64,000 nt of DNA from Ctenosaura bakeri (Eukaryota > Chordata > Lepidosauria > Squamata > Iguanidae). Below are positions 45,061 through 55,190 of this stretch, one piece after another. The stretch covers positions 496,001 to 560,000 of the forward strand of contig CAOLHI010000644.1 of assembly GCA_948474755.1 (NCBI GenBank). Direction: 5' to 3'. The first letter of the stretch is position 1; each line of letters opens with the position of its first letter. The position numbers and the translations under genes are program-made. Under the pieces are notes generated by a model. The model was not told where the DNA came from and did not search any database. It saw only the letters and a list, made by a program, of their open reading frames with translations.

Positions 45061-46985
45061 ATGGACATCCTCACATTAGCTGCAGCATTCCTGGAAAGAC
45101 AATGGCGGAGGGAGCAGGCAATTAGACACACCCTTTTGGATGCCAGCTGCCACATGCAACAGGTGAACTGCCTTCTTGCTTTTTCTCTGGCTGTTGACCT
45201 GGATGCCAGCTATTTCACTGCCCTGCACAATGCCAGCTTTGTAAGGGTCTTCCGCCCCTGGAAATGGTGGGTGTGTGAATGAATGCGCAGAACCTGGTGA
45301 ACCATGGAGGTCTTGTCAATGTGGGACAATGACCAGTGGCTCTACTACTTCCATATGACTCATGCCACCCTTTTTGAAATCGTCAAGCACCTGTGCTTGC
45401 ACCTGCAGTGTACACCCACCATTATGCATGATCCCATTCCTTGGAAGAGTGGGTCACCATAGCTGTATGGTGGCTCACAACCCCACTCATATACCAGAAG
45501 ACCACAAACACCTTTGCCCTGGGCATCTCCATGGTGGCAGAGATCACGATCAAAATCTGCCTTGCCATTGAGCATGATCTGCGGGTATCGACGGTGTGCT
45601 TGGGTGACTATTGCAGGGTGAGCCACCCCTATTTCCCTCCTGATGCAAAGATGTGCTCTGGGGCATGCTGGGCATATGCTGGGAGGGAGGTGATGTGGGT
45701 GCTTTTAGGGGAGTGGGTGGCTCCCTGCCCATGCCATGGCAAGAGTGTGCAGCACCATGGGATTTCATTTCCTCAGCCCTCCCCTCTCAGTCAGTTCGTG
45801 ATGGGGAAGTGGGATCTGTAGTTTGAAAGGATCTGTAGTTTCAAATCCTCACTCTAGGTTCATGTGGGCTGCCTGCTTGGGCCACGATGGGCCCATCTCT
45901 GGCCCATGGAAGAACTTCATGGTGGGATAAGGCAGTGGGGAGGGGGCACAGGAGTGGGAGGTTGTCTGGCTGCCCATGACAAGAGTGCACAGCACCATGG
46001 GATTTCCAGTCCTTGGCGCTGCGCTCCCAATCATTTCCTGAGGGGTGAAGTGGGATTTGCATCTGCCTGCCTAGGGCCTGCCTGCCTAGGGCCCTATGGG
46101 CGTTCTGTGGGGGGCAAGGTATCTGGATTAAACATTCGTTGAAAGCAGCATTTTGAAATTTGCCTGCTCTGGAGTGTTAACTTTTTGATGGCTTCCAGGA
46201 GATGGGATTCCCCCAATGCATTGGCGCAGGGGATGGAACGCACATCCAAGTTCCGCCACCCAAGGGATGAGGGGAGGAGTTCATCAATTGGAAGGATTCC
46301 ATCTCTGTGCTGATGCAAGGGACAGTGGATCATTGTGGCAGGTTCATTGACATGGAGTTGGGGTATATGGACAGAATCCATGATGCCCACGTATTTAGGC
46401 ACTCAGCACTGTGGCAGGTGATGGAGACTGGCCACTTTGTTCCAGGGAATCCCGCAATCACTATAGCCGGGGTGCTAGTTGGTCCACTCATCCTTGTGGA
46501 TGCTGCGTACCCCCTTTCACGTTGGCTCATGAAGCTATACGCAGGGCATCTGGATGAAAGGAAACAGGCCTTCAACAGACACTCAACCACTACCAAAATG
46601 TGATGGAGCATGGGGAGGCTGAAGGCAATATGGGGTTGCCTCTCTGCCCCGCTGACTGTTACTTGTGATATCCGCCTGTGTGGTTCTGCACAACATATGC
46701 AAATCAAAGGGCCACATCCTTAATCCAGACCTGCGCACACACATCCAGTCAACATTCCTCAGATTCAGCAGGACATTTGGCCATTCACTGCTGGCAGGAG
46801 GGTCAGGGAGGGTGAAAGAGTGAGGGCTGCCATAGCAAGCATGTTGTCTCCTTGATTTCCAAAGGCCACCCGATACCTTTCCAGCATTTCAATTTCCATG
46901 TTCAAGGGATTTCTGTTGCAGCCCGTACTATATGGGCATTGCTCTACTGTGGACATGACTCTGTAAAAATGAATAAATAATGTTT
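45061..46985 (+). pseudogene. Harbinger transposase (DDE_Tnp_4 / HARBI1-like), two exons, broken
   Basis: It cuts and joins transposon ends in the nucleus in active relatives. Exon 1 (to 45617) carries WDNDQWLYYFHMTHATLFEIV and, after a frameshift near 45440, EEWVTIAVWWLTTP-like sequence, LAIEHDL and STVCLG. This is the helical region before the catalytic core. A GTGAGC donor follows at 45618, and exon 2 starts at 46199 after CTTCCAG, at the family's usual intron place. Exon 2 has GDGTHI (first Asp codon 46232), FIDMELGYMDRIHDAHVFRHSA and VDAAYPL (second Asp codon 46499). The third acidic residue is lost where the frame stops after FNRHSTTTKM near 46603. A stop also follows PPPKG near 46262. 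AATAAA at about 46972 may be its polyadenylation signal. Confidence 0.85.
45618..46198 (+). repeat. Intron of the transposase gene with internal duplication
   Basis: About 110 bp around 45715-45835 ('gagtgtgcagcaccatggg', 'gaagtgggatctgtag') recurs at 45950-46065 ('gagtgcacagcaccatggg', 'gaagtgggatttgc'). The unit spacing is about 235 bp. Confidence 0.6.
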
Positions 46986-47059
46986 TTTGTACTATGACTG
47001 TTGCAATGTGTTCCCTTTCCTCATGCATGCTTGGCTGCCCTACAAGTTTGCCCACCTAA

Positions 47060-47255
47060 ACTATCTCTGTGATGGGAATCAAAAGTTGGGGGAACAGGTC
47101 TAGAGAATATACAAACAAAAACTTTTATTAACAAACAGTATAAAAGGAGAACAGAAACATTACAACCCTTCATACATATCATATACAAACAGAAACTTTT
47201 ATTTGCACACAGTAGAAACAGTATAAAAGGAGAACAGTAACAACACAACCCTTCA
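47060..47255. repeat. Duplicated about 80-bp unit between convergent genes
   Basis: 'acaaacaaaaacttttatta' with 'cagtataaaaggagaacag' occurs twice (near 47110-47170 and 47185-47245). Read on the minus strand, each unit holds AATAAA-type signals, so this may be the polyadenylation region of the minus-strand gene. Confidence 0.55.
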
Positions 47256-47261
47256 CACTTA

Positions 47262-47442
47262 GGTCATTTCTGCACTAGACTGCTATAGAGCTACAATTCC
47301 ACTTTCAGCATCCTATGGAATCTTGGGGTTTGCAGTTTAGGGAAGGGCCTCAAAGGCCCTTCCCTAAACTACAAACCCCAGGATTCCATCAGACATTGAA
47401 AGTGGAATCATAGCGGTATAACTGCCTAGTACAGAAATGGCC
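47262..47442. mobile_element. Hairpin MITE nested in the Harbinger transposon
   Basis: It begins GGTCATTTCTGCACTAG after TTA (47259-47261) and ends AGAAATGGCC followed by ATA. Both arms are present and meet at 'gggcctcaaaggccc'. It lies in the 3' untranslated region of the minus-strand gene. Confidence 0.8.
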
Positions 47443-47670
47443 ATAGCTGTCAGTTTACATAACACATAACTTTCCTTAAGGCTTGGAGAAAGGAACATAA
47501 TGCTGGAAGGTTCCCTGCCATCTAGCTGTGCTGTCAGCATTTCTGCCCAGTTGCCCATCTCCGCCTTTGTGCCATGCAATGAGTACTTTTACACTTGCAA
47601 ATAAATTTTGGAACATCATCATTTGGGGCTCACCGCTTATGTGGATCCTTTAAACGCATGCCTCCATTCC

Positions 47671-48538
47671 TTAGGGGTTATAGTGGATGAGAGCTTTCTT
47701 CACCCTCACTGGCTTGCCACCTATATGCCCTGCCTGTGAGACTCCCTGGGAAAGCTGTATCTCTGAGCCCTCTGTGGTATTCTGGTCTTCCCCACTGCTG
47801 GAAAAATTATTGTGGACGGGAGCATTGCTAACATTGGGATTTGACCTCTCTATATTTTCAAGTATGGAAGTCATGACCTTGCTGCCAATGCGCATCAGTG
47901 TCAAGACTTCCTTTCTCTCCTCTGTGCTGGAGTCAAGGTCCCTCTTCTACAGTTCAACCAAGATGCTCAGTGCGCTGTTCCCATTCTGCATCTTCCCTAA
48001 GATCGGCATTCTGTTCAGCTCTTGCTGCTCCTTCAACTGCTCCATCATCGCCACAGCAATGGTGCTTTCCTCAGATCTCCTTCTAGAGCTATCTCGTGCC
48101 CTGGCCCACCTCAGCCTGGACATTGGGGAAAGTGCCACAAGGTCCATGTGGGTTGGGAGCTCCTTCCACTCTCGGACATTTCTGAAAGCAGAGTGAGGAC
48201 ACAAGCTGTACAAACAACTGTGCGGCCTTCTGGGCAGTGTGCCTGCAGCAAAGTCAGGCACTCTATCCAAAATCAGCACATCAGCTTGTGTTCCACCAGC
48301 ATACTCACCAACTTCAGATAGGTGGGGGCTTGTGCAAGGCTCCTCTACAATCTTCCCTGCTTGGCCTCCCTCTCTGAATCCTCTGTACCTGAAAAGGAAA
48401 GCAGAATAGGTCTTTATCACTGTTCTGTAATTCTTGATGTACTTGCACAGGGGAACATTCAGAGTGAACACATGAGGGAACCATTGCACACTGCGCACAC
48501 CTACCTGAGTTCTGGGTAATGGCATCAAAGAGATCCAT
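47671..48538 (-). pseudogene. Harbinger-borne gene of unknown function, three exons, minus strand
   Basis: I do not recognise the product. Exon 1 begins at ATG 48538 (MDLFDAITQNS) and ends at 48505 before GTAGGT. Exon 2 is 48388-48309, between CTTTTCAG and GTGAGTAT. Exon 3 runs from 48181, after GCTTTCAG, to the stop at 47671-47673. Exon 3 encodes a basic patch (RLRWARARDSSRRRS), a helical region (AVAMMEQLKEQQELNRM) and LTLMRIGSKVMTSILENIE. It ends in a Ser/Asn/Gln-rich tail. One in-frame TAG lies near 47945, and exon 2 seems to hold a one-base shift. Upstream sequence near 48600 ends in TTTTTATTCACAG, so an untranslated or further 5' exon is likely. Basic and helical segments suggest a DNA- or protein-binding accessory factor, which is inference only. 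Confidence 0.55.
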
Positions 48539-49275
48539 GGAGCTTTAGTCAAGCATGTCCAGACTGTCTGTCATAATGCAAGTCACTGCCGAGGAGGCTG
48601 TGAATAAAAAGTAGAGAGTACTTAGAGTTTCTGTGTAAACCATGTTCGAGGGGCCTATCCATTGCAGTTGGAAAGATGGGAAGCACAGGGTTGTTTTGAT
48701 CTGGGTGAGCAATAGCCCAGGGTTGTTTTGATTTGAGTGAGCAGTTTGGAGCCCTGTTGATAATGTTAGATTGCAACCCCTTTCAGCAGTGGCTGATAGT
48801 GACTGGTGCTTGGGAAAGCATTCCAGGACCTTCGGGAAGATGAAGCATTGGCCGTTCCCAGGGTAGATGCTGGAGTTCTGCTGTGGGCAGCGTACTCTGC
48901 CATGCAAAGTCTACCTGCCTCCCACCCCTCCGGAGCTATAAGCCTGCAATGCCTCTCTGGAGAAGGAAGGGTTAACTGCTATGGTGGTTGGAAGCGGGGG
49001 GGTTACAGGTAACTAATCATTCCCACCAAGCTTATTGACTGCTTTTCCCCCAAAAGTGGCAAAGATGCCCATTCATACTTTACAGGATTTCCATCACATT
49101 AATTCCCCTACTACCTTAAATGGCAAACCAACACACCACCCAGGCTACGACAGTACATGGTCATACCTTCGGAAGTGCTGGGACTTGCAGCTAGCGTCTG
49201 CGAGGCAACGGGGACATGCAGCTCCGTAGCTGCATTCCAATTTGCTCTCCGGGTGTCTTCATCCTTTCTTTCAGG

Positions 49276-49512
49276 GGCCCTGGTGGCGCAGTGGTTAAAT
49301 GCCAGTACTGCAAGCCACAAGGTTGTGAGTTCGATCCTGCCTGGCTCCAAGGTTGACTCAGCCTTCCATCCTTTCGCAGGTTGGTAAAATGAGTACCCAG
49401 CTTGTTGGGGGCATGTACAGAAATGTTTCGAAATGCATGCTATTTGTAAGTTGTTCGCCGCCTCGATCCATATGGAGAGGCGGGATACAAATAAATAATA
49501 ATAATAATAAAA
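49276..49512 (+). mobile_element. Sauria-type tRNA-derived SINE
   Basis: It has the same A box, B box (gtgagttcgatcc) and body as the copy at 23113 and ends in an (AAT)n/A-rich tail. It sits between the minus-strand gene and the Myb-like gene of the Harbinger element. The few differences from the 23113 copy suggest one recent subfamily. Confidence 0.85.
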
Positions 49513-50331
49513 AAAAAGGCAGAGGCTTTGGGAAACTCATTTCGAGACCATGCTCACATCCCACCAAAGGATCCTATCCAGCTCCTCGTAGTAGGGACAG
49601 CTGACCCTCTCCCTACTGGTCATGCTGTTTGCAGCAACGCATTGGTGGTACTCAAGACACATTGTTTTGCTCTTTTATCAGCATTCTTTAGTGGAGCGTT
49701 CATGGCCCCTGTTTCTCATCTCCCATGAAACACCTTAAAAAATATCAATGTTATGCTGGCTTGTCCTAAGTTCCCATTGAGTGCACTCCGTCTCCCAGAT
49801 GTCCAAAAGGTCCTGACTCTCTGCCGCTCACCAGGCCTTTCCTCCCCGGCTCCTCTCAGAACTGTCCTGCTCCATTAAAACCCCAAAGCACAGCTGTGGA
49901 ACACGGAAAACCACGGGATAAGCCCAGTGCTGCAAGACCTGCTCCATGTGGTTTGCCTATAGATACAAAGTGGCACCCATAGTGCCTGGTGACATGTGAA
50001 GGAAGTGACGAAGTTGCGCAGAAACTTATTAGCCAGAAGTTTGTTTGGCACTTTAATTGAACCCCCTAGTGGCGGTTAAGTATATCTACCGCCTGTTTCT
50101 TGGGAGATTTGTTGGTGGAGGCTTGGCCCTGGGGATAGCTGTATGCGTGCTTTGACTGACATCTTCATTGCTTGTGTGGTTGTGTTGCGAGGTGCATCTG
50201 TCTCTCTGTCTGTGTGTCTGTGTATTTCTGCACGGTCTGTGACTGCCTTTTTTCCCCTGCTTCTCTGCTCTACTTGTTTTCTCTTCCCCTGCATCTCTCC
50301 CTTTCCCATTCTCTTCCTTTCTTCCTGACAG

Positions 50332-52481
50332 GTGTGTGCTGCTTGTGTGTTTTGGGTTCCATCTATCAACAATCTCATGATGCCCAGAGAAGGGACTCTT
50401 TGCAGGAGACCTGCAAAATGTTTGTTCTCATGGAGGCAGGCCAAAGCCTAACCATGCTCATGACAAGCATGGCAATGCCCAACACCACATATTATGAAGA
50501 GGTAGCTGACAGGCTGACTGAGATGGTCTTTGAGAGGACAGCCCAGCAGGTCATAATACAATTCAAGCAGATAAAGTGCGAGTTCTTCAACCGCATGGAG
50601 GAATTCGACAGGCACCCCGAGAGAGAACATCTGCCAAGACACTTTGGCATAGTGCTGAGGCTTTGGAAGAAGGTGGGTAGGCCCTCCTGGGCCGTGCGCC
50701 ACAGGCACGGTTGGTGACTCTCCTGCACACTATTCCTACTGCTCTCCATGCCAGCCTCCTAGTAAATATGTCCCTAATGTGTCCCCCTTTTCTGCCTGCA
50801 TGCTGCCGTTGCCCCCACAGCTCAATGCACAGCGACAGGGGGAAAGGTGCAGAGCACGTTCAGCAGGTACATTGGGGAGGAAGACCTTGTTTGCCACCCC
50901 ACGTTGCAATTGACTTGCATTGATTAATCCATCAAAGTGGATTTATTCCTCTCCCAGCCTACTGCATTCCTAAAGGGAATGCCTTGGGGATTATGCATGG
51001 AATGCTGATCTATGTTTCCTTCTGTCATAGATGTGCCACGGGAAATGGAGTTAAGCTCTGAGTCATTGGGAGAAGGGCCCTCTGGAGCAGTGGGCGCATC
51101 AGCAGGGGCACCAAGAGGATCCCCAAGAGGGGCACATGGTGAGCAGCGGACATTCCCCCTGTGGTTGAACAGGGACATCACAAAAGGTGGACATAGTGGT
51201 ATCTACTTTATCCCAGTCATTTTCCCTCACCTTCTGCTAATCATCATATTTGTACCTTTGCATTACACAGGGTTCAAAGGGACATTCCATCAGCAGTGCC
51301 CTGTGGCCCTTCTGGAGAAGGGCCCTCTGAGCTTGTAGCATGGGCTCCCATCCCCATCCTGGAAGCACCAACAGGAAAACATGGTGAGCAGCATGCCAAA
51401 ACTTTTGTGAGGCAAGAGGACTGAATATAATTTGGGAATGCGAGATGTGTCTAGACAAATCTCTCCAGTGATTGCGTGGGTTGGTGAGCTCAGAAGAAAT
51501 GCTAAAGTGTGCTATGTCCACTATAGGTACACATGCTTCTACCAAGGACCCTGTTTCCAGTCCCGAGGGTGAGCTCATAATCGATTTCTGCAGAGAGGAC
51601 TCAGGCTCCTCAGTAGAAGGCCGTGCAGGTGATATGAGAGGCAAGTCCTATCTTTTCTCAGCAATGGATACCAACCCATTCCCTGTCCCCACATGTGCCA
51701 AGAAAACATATTGCTTCTCTCTCTGGCTACCATAACTATCTTTATTTTAGACCCACATAGGTCAATGTTAGGATGCAGTGCAGCGCACAAAGCATAGCTC
51801 CATACAGGTTGTAGAAACCAGTTCCGGTTATAGACATGGTATTAAGAGCATTTCATGATGAGCAGTACAAATGAGATGGCTACACAGGGTGAGAACTCAG
51901 GAAATGCAAGTAGCACAGGAAGGATATTTTCTCTGTGGCAAAGTCAAGCAGCATCACCGTAAGTACAACCATAATCATAACCAGCCCCCTAATTCACAAT
52001 AAACACTGCTGTCCTTTTCAGTCCTTCCCTGGCAGCTGCCTGCCCTAACCTAACTTAAATGAAATGCTGAGCTTAATGAAATAATGAGCTTAAATGAAAA
52101 GTCCTGCAGGTGGCATGCCTACCGTGAGTTTGGGAGTTCCCCATGCAGCAGCAAAGGAAAGCCAATCTGCAGAGGAGCATGTTCTTCAGCGTCTCTGGGA
52201 GGTTGAGGATGCGAGCCGGACACTTTGTGAGTAGAATGCTTCCCAGTTTGTGCTCTTCTTGCATGCTCTCTGAGTGTAGATGGCATCACGGTTAGCAAGA
52301 GTACCCTAACGGCCTCAAGACACGTTCTCTCGCTGCAGTTGAGAACTTGGGACGCCAGCTGGAGTCCATTTGGGAAGTAATGTTCCTGCTATGTGGTGCC
52401 TTGACAGAGGGTTTTTCCATGGTGGAGCGGAGTTTCTACCAGCTACATGCAGTGCTGGAGAGGCACCTGGAAAACCGTTAG
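50332..52481 (+). pseudogene. Harbinger Myb/SANT-like DNA-binding protein gene, multi-exon
   Basis: The first visible exon (50332 to about 50709, after TTCCTGACAG) encodes TTYYEEVADRLTEMVFERTAQQVIIQFKQIK and LPRHFGIVLRLWKK. This is a Myb/SANT trihelix like that of the Harbinger partner protein and of vertebrate NAIF1. Later exons are 51031-51138, 51271-51383, 51527-51628, 52149-52226 and 52339-52481. Each lies between AG and GT-type sites. All but 51271-51383 fit phase-1 introns and one frame. The last exons encode AKESQSAEEHVLQRLWEVEDASRTL and LGRQLESIWEVMFLLCGALTEGFSMVERSF, ending at TAG 52479-52481. These are coiled-coil or oligomerisation-like. The start codon and any 5' exon are not certain, and the first donor (GTTGGT) is weak. 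In active relatives this protein binds transposon ends and brings the transposase to the nucleus. Confidence 0.7.
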
Positions 52482-53416
52482 CGCCACATGCAGCCCTGGC
52501 TACCCTTACAAATGTACATTGTTTAGATAGTATATTCTCCTTGCTGTAATTATTGGTTGTTTATATCTCTGCTCTGTGCTGTCTTCGTCGTGTTTTGTCC
52601 ATGGTTAAACTTGTTTGGTCATTCAATAGCTTCAACTTTGCTGGAGTCTGTGTTTATTTCCGCAGCAGGCCGTCTTCTTGTAGATGTAGTAGTAGCAGAC
52701 GAGTACCTGTAAAGACAGAATGAATTAATGATTTTTGAGTTGAGTGACTGCATGTCCCACGAGGCTGGCAGATTGCATCCGGTTGGCCCTTTCCATAGTG
52801 GGGCATTGTTTGTGGGGAGGGAGAGGGATTCCATAGGGCAAGGGAGGCCAGAGAGTGGTTGTTGGGAGGGAGGTTGAGTGACTGCAAGTCCCGTGAGGCT
52901 CTGAAGCCTTCACTTGAGGAAGGCTTCAAAAACCCCACAACAGTGTGCCCACCATTCCCCCTTAAAAATAGCCAGGTGGGGATAGTGTACATTACTCCAA
53001 GGAATTATTAGGAAGGATTTAGTGAAACAAGAAAAAGAAATAAAAGAAGAAAATATAAAATGCAAAAACGTTACCTGCAGACTTCTTCACAATAGAGGAA
53101 AATGGTGGCGACCACTGCTCTGGTGGGCAAGGACAAATTGGGATGGGAAGTGACAGTGTGCCAAGCCAGGCCCACCCTGAACCCACCCATTCCTGAGAAA
53201 ATGTGCTTGAATGGTTCCACATGTAGTTGTAGAACTGTAGTAGAAGTGGTCTCAGGGAGTGAAAATGCATTTTTCCATTGCTCAAATACAATGCTTTAGC
53301 AACATGCAAAGGCACGCCAGCAACTTAACATCAACTTAATAGCGATAACATCGTGCGGATGCATGCCTTCTCAAGCCGTTGCAGCTATGCAGTGACTACA
53401 CCCTGCAGAAAGGGCC
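52482..53416. other. Right subterminal region of the Harbinger transposon
   Basis: No domain is seen. A minus-strand stretch after GTCTTTACAG (near 52710) reads YSSATTTSTRRRPAAEINTD and stops near 52622. It could be a small exon but has no support from a family. Two similar phrases ('gagtgactgcatgtcccacg' at about 52743 and 'gagtgactgcaagtcccgtg' at about 52874) mark an internal duplication. Confidence 0.4.
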
Positions 53417-53419
53417 TAA

Positions 53420-53886
53420 GGCCATTTCCGCACTGGGAATTTAAAATGGTGCAGAGCAACCTCCAACGGAGGTCTTCTGCACTGTGGAGTGGACTGGGGT
53501 GAACTACTTTCTGTAGATCCACCCCTGAGTCTGGTTCTGCGTGACCAGAACTGGTCGCGCAGTGTGGTTTTTAAAAACCTCTTTTTTGAGGTTTTTAAAA
53601 AGCACAGTGCGAGCGAAGCCATGTAGCTCCGTTGCCCGGCTCCAGAGCAGATTTGCAGGTGTGCGCAAGTGCGTGCCTGCACATCTTCCAGGGGCGGGCT
53701 TTCGGCTGGCAACCTTCTCTGGTTGGTGGATAGCCTCCACCAACTGGAAGCCGCCATTTGGGACAGCGGAGGACTGCGGGGGAGCAAATTCGCACTGCTT
53801 CTCGTGGCGACGGACTTGGCCAGCCAGAAAACAAAGACGGTAAGCTCTGTTTTCGGGCATTCCCCCCCCCACATGCGGAAAGGGCC
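53420..53886. mobile_element. Harbinger-type MITE, 440-bp GC-rich family (inverted copy)
   Basis: It begins GGCCATTTCCGCACTGGG and ends CATGCGGAAAGGGCC. It is the 22151-22592 family in opposite orientation, with 'gccgccatttgggac' near 53750. TAA precedes it and CAA follows it. It directly abuts the right end of the 8.7-kb transposon, sharing the TAA between them. Confidence 0.75.
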
Positions 53887-54418
53887 CAAGTCTGAAGATG
53901 TGAGGCTAATGGAGAGGGGAGTACTCACTAGCACTTTGAACTGCTGAGCAGAAATAAAACCTGTTCTGCATAGAAATTATTCCTTAAAATACCAGGTATA
54001 CGCTCTTTCCCATTGACATTAAAACCTCCAGTATGCTGATGACCAAGATCAACAACACAAATCCTATTTAATCAGAAGTAAATCCTCATGTTGAGTGGCA
54101 GGCTAACATAGTCCTTGCAGTGCCAAGAGTTTGGAGTGTTACTGATAAAAATGAACATGGAGAAATGTCCCCAAAAGTGTGAAAATCTACCTCCACGAGC
54201 ACCCAGGACTCCGTACTGTCCATAAGTACCTGTTTTCCTCTATAGTCCCTCTCTAAATGGTGACAGGAAGTGATGTAAAACCACTCCCTTTAACATTTTT
54301 AGAGGGACTGGAGAGGAAAATTGAGATCTTTCTCTTTGCTTGGAGTGTGTGGCCAAGGGGAGGGTCTAAGGGGAAATTGCCCCCTGGCCCCCACACAGTT
54401 GTCCACTCTTGCATTGTA

Positions 54419-54885
54419 TAGAATCATAGAATCATAGAATCATAGAAATGTAGAGTTGGAAGAGACCACACGGGCCTTCCAGTCCAACTCCCTGTCATGC
54501 AGGAACACCCTCAAAGCACTCCCGACAGATGGCCATCAAGCCTCTGCTTAAAAACCTCCAAGGTAGGAGACTCCACTACTCTCCGAGGCAGCAGATTCCA
54601 CTGCCGGACAGCCCTGACTGTCAGGAAGTTCTTCCTGAGGTTCAGGTGGAATCTCCTTTCCTGCAGCTTGAATCCATTGCTCCTTGTCCTGGTTTCTGGA
54701 GCAGCAGAAAACAAGCCCCCTCCTTCCTCTACGTGGCATCCCTTCAAATATTTAAACATGGCTATCATGTCCCCTCTTAACCTCCTTTTCTGCAGACTAA
54801 ACATACCCAGCTCTCTCAGTCTATCCTCATAGGGCATGTTTTCCAGGCCTCTCACCATTTTGGTCACCCTCCTCTGGACTTGTAT
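54419..54885 (-). mobile_element. CR1 LINE, 3' end, 5'-truncated
   Basis: Starts with three tandem 'agaatcat' units of the CR1 tail. The minus-strand frame 54867-54511 reads [28 protein letters not shown] and [14 protein letters not shown]. It is very close to 32437-33015. Truncated after 'cctcctctggacttg'. Confidence 0.92.
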
Positions 54886-55054
54886 TTTCCTCCTCTGCTT
54901 CCAAGGGCCTCCCCAGATCTTTTTCTCAAGCCCAGTGGGGATATACCAGTAGTTCCCACATGGACTTTTATTTTAAAAGTTATCTGTATTCCCTGCCTAA
55001 GAAGACCCAATCAAAATTCATGAGGTTACGATAAATCCACATGTGACTTGAAGA

Positions 55055-55190
55055 TAGATTGTTGTTGTTTCTGACTTATGCCGACCCTAAAGTGAACTTA
55101 TCATGGAGAGTGTGTGATGCGCCCAAAGTCACCCAGTGGGTTTCCATGGCACATACACATTCACACTCTCAAATCCCATTTGGTCTAATA
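55055..55190 (-). mobile_element. CORE-SINE (MIR-like), fragment
   Basis: Reversed blocks 'ttgttgttgtttctgacttatg', 'ccgaccctaaagtgaac' and 'tcacccagtgggtttccatgg' match the 60880 copy, with a gap in the middle. Confidence 0.65.

Larger units (their letters stand above)
44683..53416 (+). mobile_element. PIF/Harbinger DNA transposon, about 8.7 kb, three genes
   Basis: The left end GGGCCTTTCCTCAC and the right end (complement) GGCCCTTTCTGCAG match at about ten of fourteen positions. TAA flanks it at 44680-44682 and 53417-53419, the TWA duplication of PIF/Harbinger. It contains a transposase gene on plus, a convergent gene on minus and a Myb/SANT-like gene on plus. Autonomous Harbingers usually pair a transposase with a Myb-like protein, so the second gene is extra. 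A hairpin MITE (47262-47442) and a SINE (49276-49512) have inserted since. Stops and shifts show that this copy is dead. A GC-rich MITE abuts the right end, so an end at 53886 remains possible. Confidence 0.75.

Noticed and set aside
45061..52481. Host HARBI1/NAIF1-type domesticated genes
   Set aside because: The genes lie between transposon ends with a TAA duplication and carry stops and shifts. Host genes would be intact and would not be so enclosed.
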